64,000 nucleotides of DNA, taken from assembly GCF_050947875.1 (NCBI RefSeq), contig NC_134570.1, forward strand, positions 229,261,265 through 229,325,264, read 5' to 3'. The position numbers and the translations under genes are program-made. A model generated the notes under the pieces. The model did not search any database, was not told the origin of the DNA, and worked only from the letters and a program-made list of their open reading frames with translations. Of this stretch, positions 1-11,430 are shown piece by piece (position 1 is the stretch's first letter; each line of letters starts with the position of its first letter). This DNA comes from Dermacentor variabilis. Taxonomy: Eukaryota; Arthropoda; Arachnida; Ixodida; Ixodidae.

Positions 1-29
1 TAACCAATGATACATAATGCGAGATCAAA

Positions 30-1760
30 GCTTAAAGAAGGATAGGCAAAGGTAAGTAAAAACCAAGTTTGTAAACAAAATAAATTATTTCAAGCATCTT
101 AAAAAAATTCTCGAGAGTTAGACACTCCATGGCATTGTGGTGCACGCGAATGGTTCGCGGGAACAAGGAATTTTTAAAACTGTCCATCTTACAAGCAAAA
201 TCTTTTAGCTTCTTATAATGATGCGATTGCGTTGGGTGTCGAGAAACGTGATCAATGTAGTGATTTCTGTTTAGGTTAAGCTTACCATGGTAGATCAAGT
301 GCATGTATTTCAGACTTTCTTGACGTCTTCATACCTGCAATGTTTCTAGGTAAGCACTGACCAAAAGAACACTCGGAGATGATTTCCTACTATAAGAACT
401 TAAGATGCATTTAACGTATTTTCTTTGAGCATTTCCACATTTTGTTATGTTTGCATGGGTTTACGGATCCCAAATTACCGCGGACTATTCCAAGATAGGC
501 CTAACGAACGTTTTATACTCTATTAATTTGACTTCATGTGTGGACTCTCGCAAGGACTTTCTTTAAAAACCTACTTTGCGCATAGCTTTATTTGTATATA
601 AGTAACATGGTCAGTTTCATTTAGGATCTGATGTGATGATGACGCCTAGATATTTGTAGGTATCTACGAAGGATAAATGCTGACCGTTAGTCGTATAAGA
701 AAATGTTAATGGCTGCTTTTTTGACCTATTCTCACAGCTACTGTCTTTTTCTGATTAATTTTCACCTGCCATGTTGAGCACCAAATTCAATTTCGGATAA
801 AGCTACCTGTAGGGAGGCATGATCGCTTGGGCTTTTTATCTCATGATAAATGATACAATCAGCCACAAATAACTTAATATTCACAGGTATATCACGAAGG
901 ATGTCGTTAATAAAAACCAAAAAGAAAAGTGGATCCAGCACGGAGCCCTACGGTATACCGGACTGAACCGATGCTGCACTTGAACTTACGCTTTGAAAAA
1001 ATACACTCTGTTGCCGATCGCATAAATAGACCTCAATCCAAGCAAGCAGCGTACTGTGTTTTAATATGTCTTGCAGTTTTAAAAGTAGGTTCTGGTGGCA
1101 TACACGATCAAAGCCTTTTCAGAATCTAGATGTATGATATCGATTTGGCCTTGCTTAACCAAAACTTCAGCGAAATCATGGATTGTTTCCCTTACCTGCG
1201 TTATTGTCGACAGCCCTTTGCGGAAGCCATGTTATCTGGAATGAATGAAGTTATTGTTTTCTGGAAAAGCGGGCACGTGCTCAACGTTAATGTGCTCGAT
1301 TGTCTTGGCGCACGAGGATAGTCATGAAATTGGCGTACAAAGACCAGGTAGCGAGGTGTTTGGTGATTTAGCTATAGGTATCATCTTTCCGTATTTCCAG
1401 TCTTTTGGAATGTCTGCTCGCAATAACGTTTCATTGAACAATACGCACAAGTACTTTGAACACCATTCAGCATGTCTGACAAGGAAGGCATTGGGTACAC
1501 CATCGATACCTGGCGATATTTTGCATAAATGTTTAACAAGAGCGAGAACTATCTCTTCTGATATCTCTTCTGATATTTCTTCTATATCTTCTATAATATC
1601 TTCTATGATATCTATGATATCTCTTCTGATATTTCCACATTATTAATTGAAGAGTAGTCCCCGTTATACAATTCGAAACTTGCCCATCTACCCTTATCGT
1701 CCATGAACACTGAACAGAAGAACTGGTTGAACGAATTTGCAATTATTGAGTTGTCTGCTA
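30..1760 (-). pseudogene. CR1-like reverse transcriptase and C-terminal tail remnant
   Basis: Minus-strand translation in shifting frames gives the RT blocks in order: 'FFCSVF' near 1700, 'PGIDGVPN' near 1500, 'GFRKG' near 1200, 'KGFDRV' near 1100 (normally KAFDRV), GIP-stop-GSVLDPLFFL near 930-950 and the catalytic box near 870. The box reads FVADC where FADD is expected, so the second catalytic aspartate is lost. Downstream are 'DTYKYLGVII' (about 660), 'VRPILEYS' (about 510) and the tail 'LFPRTIR' (about 150-170), followed by stops. A simple-repeat expansion sits inside the RT at 1552-1640. The element is dead. Confidence 0.7.
1552..1640. repeat. Low-complexity (gatatctcttct)-type repeat
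   Basis: Imperfect repetition of 'gatatctcttct', 'tctatatcttct' and 'tctatgatat' inside the RT of the CR1-like element. It interrupts the reading frame and is probably a local slippage expansion. Confidence 0.8.
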
Positions 1761-1769
1761 TAGTTACTC

Positions 1770-2792
1770 CATCACTGCAAAGGTTTACTATGGACTTCTG
1801 ACGCCTGAAAGGCCGCTATAATTTTGCTGGGGACGAGAGAAGAAAATTTTTCATTGACACATTATGGTAGTATGGCTTTTTTATGGACTGCTTCAGCTGC
1901 AGACGCACCTCAGCCAGTCAAGAAGCGTTATGCATGGATGAGAGATTTTGGTGCTGTTTTCTTATCGTTCTTGTCTTTCGATCGTCCAAACCGTACAACC
2001 TGTTTCGTCATTCACGGGTTTGTGGTTCACACTATATTGCGCTTCACGGGAACAAAGTATTGAACACACTTCAAGACGAGATTCTTTAAAAAAACCATAA
2101 GTCATCAACAGAGCTATCACTGGAGTGGGAAAGAGTAACAAAATCTGAAAAAGATATGTCAAGCGCGTCCGAAATTGCAACGTCATCAGCGTGAGTAAAT
2201 ACTGGTACCATGCATTCTTCTGGCTTGTTTTTCGTCACAGATTTTAGTGGAATGGTCAGATATGGCCATACTGTGGTCAGATAAGCCTTTAAGAACAGTT
2301 ATTTTGGGACCGCGGTGAAGAATGCTGTTACTAACCAGGAAATGGTCTAGAATAGATGACGTGCCATTTTCTACCCGTGTGGGTTCTTTGACTGGTTGTG
2401 TCAGGTCGTGGAAAACCAGCAGGCAGAGAAAAGTCTCCGCCGTATTACAGAGCGCGTAGGGGATTTCCTTGTCCCAATCAATCAAGGGAAAATTAAAATA
2501 ATCACCGATTAAAATGTGGCAAGAACTTTTATATCTGCTTAAAAATTCATTAGACCTACCAAAAAACATTAGCGGTGTTCGGTGGCCGAAAGAATCCTCC
2601 TATGACCAAGCTAAGCTCGTGCCGAACTACCTTTGCAATGACACATTCAACGTCAAGTATGTCGGTCAGCCATATGACTTGCAGTGATTCTAGGGCCATG
2701 ATCGCGACCCCGCCTCTCCTGGCATTTCTATCCTTACGGTATGTTTTGCAGCCTGGTGGCGTTATTTCTTCATCACTGATGTCCAAGTGCAC
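1770..2792 (-). pseudogene. CR1-like endonuclease (APE type) and linker remnant
   Basis: Two overlapping minus-strand frames encode an apurinic-like endonuclease. 2792-2556 has 'RKDRNARRGGVAIM', matching the conserved strand before the catalytic core. 2569-2186 has 'ILIGDYFNFPLIDW' (equivalent of GDFN) and 'DHFLVS...GLSDHSM' (terminal SDH motif). The break between frames is a frameshift near 2560-2570. The linker continues on the same strand with 'DDLWFF' (about 2090-2110) and 'YFVPVKRNIV' (about 2030), typical spacing to the RT of CR1-group elements. It is non-functional as it stands because of the frameshift and stops. Confidence 0.7.
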
Positions 2793-3398
2793 CCAAGATT
2801 CAGTGACAATGAAAATGTGAGGCTTGAGTGTTATGGCAATGCTTTATATGTCCTCAGAAATACTTGCAATGCTGCAAGCATTCGGGTTAAGGCACTTGAA
2901 CGGTTTTCCAGTGGCTGCTTCGTTTCATTCCGCGTGACCACTGGGATTTCTCTTTACAGGAATCCTATTATTCCGGTCGTCATCCCATTTAAACAGTGTG
3001 CTGTCAACTTTATTTCGGCATGAAAAAGGGGAGTTTTACCTCCGGCCCGTCGAATTTCGGAGGCACTATTCGAGACCGTCTTTCGTCTTTTTCGGGTTCT
3101 TGCCAAAAAATTATGAGACACGGAAGCTTGTTTTACAATTTAGCATGTAGCGATTATTTAGAATATTTCTTTTCGCTGCAATCAATCAATTTCACAATTA
3201 CTGGTCGTGTTGTATTCGGCTGTTTATGAGCAATTCTGTGTATTCTTTAAGCCGAGGAAACAGGAACACCAAGCGTGTTTCTAAAAACGCCTTCAGTCAC
3301 ACTTTCCATCAAGTCATCATGTGTCTCGTCAACTTTCTCAGTTACGCCAAAAGCAATATTGTTGTTTCTTCTAGAATGGTCCTCTAGCTCAACGAGCT

Positions 3399-3752
3399 TT
3401 ACTCCCAAGCTTTCGATGCTTTTTTTTTAACTTCGGATACTGGTCGTGTCAATCTTTTGAAGGGCGGAAGCAGATTTTCAGATACCTTAAGCTTCGATTC
3501 TATTTCGTCAAGACGCTTAGACGTGTTCTTTTGGCCCTCGAGTAATTGTGCAAGTAGTTCTTCAGTGGGCGGTCCAGAGTTTGGTTCCACATCTCCGCAA
3601 ACCATAAGTAGGGATAAGGCAAAGTCATGAATAACCAAAGCGAGCATATCAGCGCTATATGGACTCGTCCGCTGGACAAGACATCGGTTACTAGATATTA
3701 TAGTGGATGTTTTGTTACTGACCTTCACGAAAAACAGGAGCAGGTTAGTCAT
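3399..3752 (-). pseudogene. CR1-like ORF1 N-terminal fragment with 2A-like motif
   Basis: This 117-codon stretch begins with a hydrophobic leader (MTNLLLFFVKV) that resembles the reading frame found in each upstream monomer. It then carries a 2A-like sequence, LLMVCGDVEPNSGPP, at about 3571-3620. Canonical 2A ribosome-skipping peptides end in D(V/I)ExNPGP. Here the proline after Asn is Ser (NSGP), which by established knowledge of 2A function should abolish skipping. A short, probably helical stretch follows (LLAQLLEGQKNTSKRLDEI). The rest of ORF1 (no zinc knuckle or esterase domain seen) is missing or too decayed to read before the endonuclease begins near 2792. Confidence 0.65.
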
Positions 3753-5690
3753 GATGCTAGCGGCAGGCCAGCTGACGTACGAAGTGCCCGTAGCTTGAAG
3801 ATCGCCGACTGTTTATATCCGGAAATGATGAAATTGACGCAAGTGGCGGTGATGTGGTACCATGGATCATCACAGATAAGCGGCACATGGGCAGAATCTT
3901 CGGATGGGGATTGAGATGTGATAGTGTCCAACGTTGTAGCTTGCCATGAGCTGACCTGTACCACCGATCCAAGCAGGAACTGCACGAAAAACCGCAGCGG
4001 GATGACCAAGATGCTAACGAGAGGCCAGCTGACGTACGAACTAGCGTAGCTTGAAGATCGCCGACTTTTTATATCCGGAAATGATGAAATTCACGCAAGT
4101 GGCGGTGATGTGGTACCATCGATCATCACAGATAGGCGGCTCATGCGCAGAATCTTCGGATGGGGCTTGAGATGCGATAGCGTCGAAAATTGTAGCTTGC
4201 CATGAGCTAACCTGTACCGCCGATCCAAGCAGGAACAACTGCACAAAAAACCAGATTAGGTTGACCAAGATGCTAACAGGAGGCCAGCTGACGCACCAAC
4301 TGGCGTAGCTTGAAGATCGTCGCGGAAATGATGAAATTGACGCAAGTGGGGGTGATGTGGTACCACGTATCATCACAGATAGGTGGCTCATGCGCAGAAT
4401 CTTCGGATGGGGTTTGAGATGTGATAGCGTCGAAAGTTGTAGCTTGCCATGAGCTAAATTGTACCGCCGATCTAAGCAGGAACAACTGCACGAAAAACCG
4501 GAGCGGGTTGACAAAGGTGCTAACGGGAGGCCAGCTGGCGTGCTCATCGGTGTAGCTTGAAGATCGCTGATTTTTTATATCCAGAAATGATTATGTAAAG
4601 GAGAGTGGCCGTGATGTCATCCAAGGATCGTCGCAGATATTCGGCTCATGCGCAGAATCTACTGTGAGGACTTGAGCTGTGATAGCGTCGAAAGTTGTAG
4701 CTTGCCATGAGCTAACCTGTACCGCCGATCCAAGCAAGAACAACTGCACGGAAGACAGGAGTGGGCAAACCATGATGCTAACGGGAGGCCAGCTGGCGTG
4801 CTCATCGGTGTAGCTCTAAGATCGCTGATTTTTATATCCGGAAATGATTATGTAAAGGAGAGTGGCCGTGATGTCGTCCAAGGATCGTCGCAGATAGGCG
4901 GCTCATGAGCAGAAACTTCGGTGAGGACTTGAGCTGTGATAGCGTCCACAGTTGTGGCTTGCCATGAGCGCACTTGTATCACCAATCCAAGCAAGAACAA
5001 TTCCACTGAAAATAGGAAAGGGTAAACCATGATCCTAACGGTAGGCCAGCTGACGTTCCCATCGGCGTAACTTGAAGATCGCTGATTTTTATATCCGGAA
5101 ATGATTATGTCGATGAGATTGAGCGTGAGATTGTCCAAGGATCTTCGCAGATAAGTGGCTCATGCGCAGAATGTTCGTTGGGGACTTCAGCTGTGATAGC
5201 GTCCAAAGTTGCAGCTTGCCATGAGTTTACCTGTACCGCTGATCCAAGCAAGAACAACTGCACGAAAAACAGGAGCGGATTAACCTGATGCTAACGGGAG
5301 GCCAGCTGACGTGCCCATCGGCGTAGCTTGAAGATAGCTGATTTGTATACCCGGAAATGACAATGCCGATGAGATTTTCCGTGATGTCGTCGAAGGATCG
5401 TTGCAGATAGGTGGCTCATGCGCAGAATCTTCGTAGAGGGTTTGAGGTGTGATATCGTCCAACGTTGTAACTTGCCATGAGCTGACCTGTACCGCTGATC
5501 CAAGCAAGAACAACTGCACGAAAAACAGGAGCGGATTAACCATGGTGCTAAGAGGAGGCCAGCTGACGTGCACACAGGCGTAGCTTCAACATTGTCTTTT
5601 TATATCAGGAAATGATGATGTAAATGAGATTGGCCGTGACGTCGTGCAAGGATCGTTGCCGATAGGCGGCTCATGCACAGAATCGATTAT
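3728..5690 (-). repeat. Eight tandem ~258-bp monomers at the 5' end of the CR1-like element
   Basis: The block 'gatgctaacgggaggccagctgacgt' and its variants recurs at about 3750, 4011, 4268, 4513, 4771, 5030, 5286 and 5541. The spacing is 245-261 bp. Other anchors repeat with the same period (gtagcttgaagatcgc, tttttatatccggaaatgat, agcttgccatgagct). On the minus strand each unit has an ATG followed by a hydrophobic segment (for example LFLLGSAVQVSSWQATT). The frame often reads through one unit (86 codons). The proximal unit runs directly into the ORF1 start. The array therefore looks like a 5'-UTR monomer array. An independent minisatellite or a family of short secreted peptides is the alternative. 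It ends abruptly near 5685. Confidence 0.8.
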
Positions 5691-5925
5691 TATAAAATCT
5701 GCGATTTCACATGTGAACAACCACAATACAACTATGAGGCCAGCCGTAACAGGAAACTGCCAGAATAAATATAAACAGCTGGGGCTCTCTAACGTGCGCC
5801 CTACGAACGGTACACGGGTGTTTCCTTATTTCGCCACCAGCGAAATGCGGTCACCGTGGCCGGTATGTGATCCCGCGGCTTCGGCTTTAGCAACGCAACA
5901 CCAAAGCCCCTGCGCCACCTCGGCT
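5690..5925 (-). mobile_element. Degenerate tRNA-headed SINE
   Basis: This segment aligns by eye with the better SINE copies at 8326, 16732 and 60886. The shared blocks are 'acgtgcgccctacgaac', 'cacgggtgtttccttatttcgcc', 'gaaatgcggtcaccgtggccgg' and 'gatcccgcggcttcg'. The tRNA-like head is at the high-coordinate end, so the SINE reads on the minus strand. It is much more diverged than the other copies and no target duplication is visible. Confidence 0.55.
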
Positions 5926-7200
5926 AGTGATTCGCCTTTTTTCCCAACTCTGTTTTTAGTCCCTCATTTTGCCTGAAGCAGTCAGAACTATGCCCGTGCT
6001 TACGGATAGAGAAAAGAAATAGCCAATAACCTGTGATGAAGCCATCAAAAGGTCGATGCCTTGTGGAAGGGACGTGTTCGTATTTTCGCCTATCACAGTC
6101 GGTCATTACCACAATCTGAGCAACACATATTTAAAATTTCTTATAAGGCCCCTACATGGGGCATTGAGTAAGGGGGACATAGAAGCAAGTGCACACACAA
6201 AAAGAGGCAACTCGAGATAGTATGAAAGTCGAAAAAGAAACACCAGCCTGGTGCACAGCTTATGAATTAAAGAAGCATTAATGACATGCAGCTGAGTAAC
6301 ACAAAAATTAGAAGAGCGCAATAAGTATATAAACAAATGTGCTACAGTGCAAGGAAAAAGTACGAAATGAAAGCAAAACAGTGAGTATGATTAACAAGGG
6401 ACAAGCGAGTTGAAAGGGTGCCTGTATTTTTCACGATCAATTTGCACAAGTATGTTATCAGGAAGGTTGATCCAGAGACGAATGACAAGTGGAAATGCAG
6501 ACGAGTTGCTTCAGTTTTACCGTAGATGCGAATGAAGCTAACATGATTGTGCAACTGTGTGACGTGTGCGATGAAGTTTGCAGGCGCAGGGTGCGTTTGT
6601 TCGTGTGCTGGGCATACTTACGAAATAATAATAAAAGGGTGGTGTTCCAAAGCGTCAAAAATCTTTGGTTTGCTACAAGCTCTAAAGAATACTCATCCAT
6701 GTGAAACAGTGCTTTTGCTCTGGAAAGACATTCAAGCCCTGGACAGACAATAATATCTTCGCTATGGTATCCGTGAAAACGCTACGATTATATGACGATT
6801 GTTTCTGTGTGGCGCAGTGTCTCGTCACCGCTGCCATGTTCTCTAGGGTTCAAATTGCATAGCCGAACGGGACCAGTACTTAGTTTTTACTGAGAAATGC
6901 TTACGGCCAACTTAGTCACAGCAATGCATTGTCTTACCCCAGAGGACAGAGTCAGTAAATTGAGAATACAAATACTAAAATGAATGACGCACTTTCCACA
7001 GGTTTACAATGTATGTTCTATTCTGGCTTCTGTGTCAATGTTGTTATTGTTTATTTCCTTTTTTAATCGTAGCAATAAGAGTACGGATATTGTTCGACCA
7101 GTACAGGTCCTGGAATGATACCTATTTAAACAATCTTGAATTGATTAATCTGTATTAGAAGTCAAATGGGTGGAAGAAAAATTGGAGGGCGCTTAAGCTT
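5926..7200. other. No gene recognised
   Basis: AT-rich sequence with only short open frames and no recognised domain, tRNA or terminal repeat. It may contain old repeat debris. Confidence 0.5.
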
Positions 7201-7204
7201 CGCC

Positions 7205-8085
7205 TTCAAGAGTGGAACGCGATAGCGTTATCGCACCCCGTTCGCACCGCCCACTCATTCACTCGGCATGCTCTTGAGTCACACAAAGACGAAACGTGCG
7301 CCTGCGCAAGCGGAACGAACCAAAGAACTCGGTGTCTCGGAGGGAGAAACGATCTACGCGAGCCAAACGTCGTGATCGGCACGGACAGCCAGGCCGCGAC
7401 GCGCCATGAAGGCGGACGCGGCCATGGGGCTGTCGCCTCGATAGGATCGTCCTCTATCTCGCTTGGAAGCACCACGCAGACGCATGACTCCTCGCCAGCA
7501 GCCCTGCACACATCGCAGGGGACGCTTTCCCGCCAGACGCGCTACGGCGCAGCGATCACGTCAGAGGCGTCCCGCATCGGACGTTGCACATAAGAATCGC
7601 GCTGTGAGCGGAAAGAGGAGCCGAGCCGCTTCGCGCGGGCGCATCACCTGTCGGGGCAGCGCCGTACATTGCGATGAGGGGGTCTTCTGTGTTATCCGCA
7701 AGGTGGTTCTGCGTGCGCGCCAAGTGCAGAAGAAATGTAGCGGAAACGCACTTCGCTACGCATTTAACTGCGACTTCTGTAATTTACATGCTCATAATTA
7801 CCGATATACACCGCAATATAACTTTCTACGGCACCTTGCTAAGGCAACACCGTATTCACTAGAGACGCTTTTGTCCCGCTTTGAAGCATTGAACTCATGG
7901 CTCAGTGGTAGCGTCTCCGTCTCACACTCCGGACACCCTGGTTTGATTCCCACGCCCATCTTGCAAGTGGTTTTTATTTATGAATTACCTTCCGCCATTT
8001 TTCATTCACGGCCAACGCCACCGATGCCGACGACACCGGTTTTCTGCGACACGAGCTCCTTAACGCAATCGCGTTAAAATGGCTG
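7205..8085. mobile_element. ~0.88-kb repeat bounded by imperfect inverted repeats, with a tRNA-like module
   Basis: The left end carries 'aacgcgatagcgtta' (7216-7230). The right end carries 'taacgcaatcgcgttaaa' (8061-8078), which in reverse complement is nearly the same. Between them lies GC-rich sequence up to about 7720, AT-rich sequence, and a tRNA-like module at 7891-7960. There is no transposase-like ORF. The 204-codon open stretch starting at 7463 has arginine-rich, repeat-like composition and no recognisable domain. A non-autonomous DNA element or a composite SINE are both possible. Confidence 0.4.
7891..7960 (+). other. tRNA-like module (A-box and B-box)
   Basis: 'tggctcagtgg' (7898-7908) matches the pol III A-box. 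'ggtttgattcc' (7940-7950) matches the B-box. The spacing is typical of a tRNA. The acceptor stem does not pair convincingly, so this is best read as the head of a SINE or repeat and not as a functional tRNA gene. Confidence 0.5.
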
Positions 8086-8325
8086 ATGGGCAGAGACAGC
8101 TCCTGAAATGGTGATGCGTCCAAACGGCTAAAAGGGTTAATAAAGTTAATTTGCACTGGCCCATCGTACTGTAGTGGGTTCGCATATTCCATAGATTTAT
8201 ATGTGTGGTGCTACACAGATGCTACACAACACGTGTAGCATCTTCGCTATAGGTCCGAGACTAGTGGTGGAAGTAAAAAAAAATATTGTCGGCTTTTTTT
8301 GGTTGTTCTGCGATGAAAAATTACT

Positions 8326-8562
8326 TAAAAATTAAATTATGGAGTCTTACGTACAAAAACCACTTGCTGATTATGAGACACGCCGTAGTGGAGGACTGCA
8401 GAAATTTCGACCACCTGGGGTTCTTTAACGTGCACCTAAATCTAAGTACACGGATGTTTTCGCATTTCGCCCCATCGAAATACGACAGCCCTGGCCGGGA
8501 TTCGATCCCACGACCTCGTGCTCAGCAGCCTAACACCATAGCCACTGAGCAACCACGGCGGG
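8326..8562 (-). mobile_element. tRNA-derived SINE with 12-bp target-site duplication
   Basis: The 237-bp element is flanked by perfect copies of 'tgaaaaattact' (8314-8325 and 8563-8574). On the minus strand it begins with a tRNA-like head: A-box within 'ttgctcagtggc' near 8545-8555, B-box 'ggatcgaatcc' near 8497-8507. The conserved body follows (cgaaaatgcg, acgtgcacctaaatc in + orientation 'ttctttaacgtgcacc'), and it ends in an A/T-rich tail near 8330. It may correspond to the tick SINE family known as Ruka, but this was not checked. Confidence 0.85.
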
Positions 8563-8599
8563 TGAAAAATTACTCTGCCAGCTCTCTCTACTGACTCTA

Positions 8600-10288
8600 A
8601 TTCAGGCTACAAAATAAAACATTCAAGCCATGGCAGGACGCGCTAGGTGCATCTCGTTTCGTCTAATGAAAGTGCTGCAACGATGCCAAATTTTGTTCAA
8701 GCGACCTTTATTGCACCACTCCCGAGAAGAGCGCTGAACGACTTAATACCAGATAGTCATTGATGCTTTTGTGTCTCCACCAGCTTCTCTCACAATTAAC
8801 ACGCGGATTAATTAAGCAGTGCAATAAATTCTGCAATATTCCAGAGGCCGGTTTACCAAACGCCAAGTGATGAGGAAATGATCACATTAATTGAATGTGA
8901 ATTGAATCACATTAACTGGATTCACCAAAAGCGCACCATTAATCTTTCTGCGACGCCACAATGAAGACCGAAACATTCGGCTCTAGACGAACCACTTATA
9001 GAGCAATAATAAAAAAAAAACGAAAAATAAAAGCAACTGGTTCGTATTTGGCGCGCCATTGCATTGTGATGGACTGTGTCCAACGCTGTTTCCGTCTTGC
9101 AAATGGCACATTTATGTCCCGAGACAGAGCTTAGGGCTCAAGGTTTGTCACTTAAGAGCGTAATATCACACTTCCGCCTCCGCGCAGCAACTACTGCTGA
9201 GTCATCCTCGGCAGGTCCCTCGCTTTCCTCAGTGATTGTAGACAACAAAACTCACAACACGGGGCTAACCTCTTGCCCTATTGAGTAAACATGCCATTAC
9301 GGATATTCTCAAGAGCACTTCGCATCCTAATACACGCTATCTGCGTGGCTGCCTGGACCATTACTGCTATTTAGTACGACGACGTTGAAGGGTTGGCATC
9401 GAGAGTTGGCGAAATCTTCCCGTCCTTTGCAGCGCGTCATTTTTGTCGGCATCTACAGCAATGATGACTTGTGTTTATTTGCTCACAGAGCAAGGGACTA
9501 ACAAAACATTATGAAAGTGATTTTATTCTTTCCGAAAAAAAAAACGATGCATTAACGGGCGACCTATTATTACGTCGCATATTCCTCGTTATTTCGTGCG
9601 CGCTAGCAGATGATTACGCGCGAGACTACCATTACTTAGAGAGTGTAGTAATTGCTCATATAATAGCAAAACAAAAAAAAATATTGCCCTGGTCGGAGTG
9701 GGGGAATGTGGTAGCATGGAAGGGTGCTTTTAACGTCGCATGACGCTTTCTACACGGGCTTCTTAAGAATGAGTGAAATGTAATTTTCTATTGCGCTTGA
9801 ATCATTTCATTCATTTGCCGTTGCACATGGAAAGGGAGGCACGCGTAAGTGGGGATTACTGGGAGAGGTTTTTCTGAGGTGGACACAATATATGGTAGTG
9901 ATGAGGATGAAGTATCTTCATCCGCAAGTGCAGGCGAGGGGAGCTTTGTGATTCAAGAAGCACTGGGATATTAAAAAGGTTGCCACTGAGAGGACAGCAT
10001 GCGAAAGGTGGATATAAGCAAAATTAGGCTGATAGGTGGAATTTTACCCCAGCCCATAATAGGGGAGGCTGTTACTCCATACTACGAGACGGATACGCGC
10101 AGGTTGAGCAGGTGTTGGTCCAGATACCCGCGATATCGCCACGTTCGTTGGTGCCTTGAACTTGGGGCCTTCTAAACATGTGACGGGGATAAAACAATTT
10201 CTCCTTCTCACGGCTTGAATGAAATGTAGCATGAACTCGCCATTGTTGCCAAGGTCACAACTTTAACCACGTCTATAACATATCCAGG
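8600..10288. other. No gene recognised
   Basis: Contains only short, unremarkable open frames. No splice-bounded coding segment, RNA gene or recognised mobile element was found. Confidence 0.5.
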
Positions 10289-10438
<150 letters not shown>

Positions 10439-10939
10439 TTTTGATTGTGAGGATAATGGCATTCATTTGCTTCATCTGTTTTTGCTACGATAAAGCTAGG
10501 CTGCTTCGCGATGGCTGCGATTTGTTATGTGTAAGCGTGCGCCTATATTTTTATGCGCACCCTTTCGGGAGTGTGCCATTTCTTCGCATCTCTAAATGCT
10601 AGTGCGTGAACGCATGTACAGGGGAGTCCGCTGGCTTTTGAATCTACCTGAGCACATCTGCGCTAGAGGCTCCTTTAGTTCAGCGGTCACGGTGCGGGGC
10701 GGGGCTCTCACTGTTTGTGGTGCGTACCTAAATTCTCGGACAATATTCCATGCGAGATCCCGTATACCGGATGTTTGCCTACCTGATGTTTAAGCGATGA
10801 TAATTGGTAACCTTCTTCTTTCTTTTTTTCACTTTTTAATATTACACCATACAATGTCCAAACAAATACACAAGAATTGTTGGAACCCATAGCCAGAAGG
10901 CTAGTGTCAAGTTCACTAATTCGTTTGCTCAAGCTAAGT

Positions 10940-11430
10940 CGTAGTCTGTCATCATCATCATAATCATCATCATTATATTTTATGTCCACTGCAGGACGAA
11001 GGCCTCTCCCTGCGATCTCCAATTACCCCTTTCCTGCGCTAACTGATTCCAACTAGCACCCGCAAATTTCCTAATTTCGTCGCACCACCTAGTCTTCTGC
11101 ACTCCTCTACTGCGCTTCCCTTCTCTTGGTACCCATTCTGTCACCCTAATGGTCCAACGGTTATCTAATCTGCGCATTACATGACCCGCCAAGTGCCATT
11201 ATTTTTTGTTAATGTCAATTAGAATATCGTCCATACCCGTTTGCTATCCGATCCAAACCGCTCTCTTTCTGTCTCTTATAGTTCTGCCTAGAATTCTTTT
11301 CGTTCCATCGCTCTTTGCGCGGTCCTCAACTTGTTCTAAAGCTTCTTTGTCAGTCTCCAAGTCTCTGCCCCATATTTTAGCACCGGCGAAATGCGCTGAT
11401 TGTATACCTTACTTTTCCTAGTCTGCAGGC
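10940..11430 (-). mobile_element. 3' fragment of a second RTE-like LINE family
   Basis: On the minus strand the end of an RTE-type ORF is readable: 'MAGHVMRRLDNRWTIRV', 'WVPREGKRSRG' and a terminal 'GEAFVLQWT' near 10985. It is followed by a (GAT)n-like tail (10941-10978, catcatcat in +). The C-terminal plan is that of the main RTE family in this window, but the sequence differs at many positions, so it is a sister family. It is 5'-truncated near 11430 and frame-broken near 11195. Confidence 0.7.

Larger units (their letters stand above)
30..5690 (-). mobile_element. Degenerate CR1/L2-like non-LTR retrotransposon with 5' tandem monomers
   Basis: Read on the minus strand, the parts occur in the expected LINE order: ~258-bp monomers (5690 to ~3728), an ORF1 remnant with a 2A-like motif (3752-3399), an endonuclease and linker (2792-~1770), a reverse transcriptase (~1760-470) and a C-terminal tail ending near 30. 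No RNase H domain is seen. The RT phrase GIP-stop-GSVLDPLFFL, the 'VRPILEYS' motif and the terminal 'FPRTIR' motif are typical of the CR1/L2/Rex1 group. Many stops and frameshifts show an old, inactive copy. The clade within that group is an inference from motifs only. The 3' end is not marked by a clear tail. Confidence 0.75.

Noticed and set aside
4041..5573. Family of short secreted peptides encoded by the minus-strand repeats
   Set aside because: The hydrophobic leaders are in tandem monomers that run into the LINE ORF1. Unit lengths vary out of frame, so protein-coding constraint is unlikely.
7463..8077. 204-codon plus ORF as a host gene
   Set aside because: Arginine-rich, repeat-like composition. 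It crosses the tRNA-like module and the end of a repeat, and no domain is recognisable.
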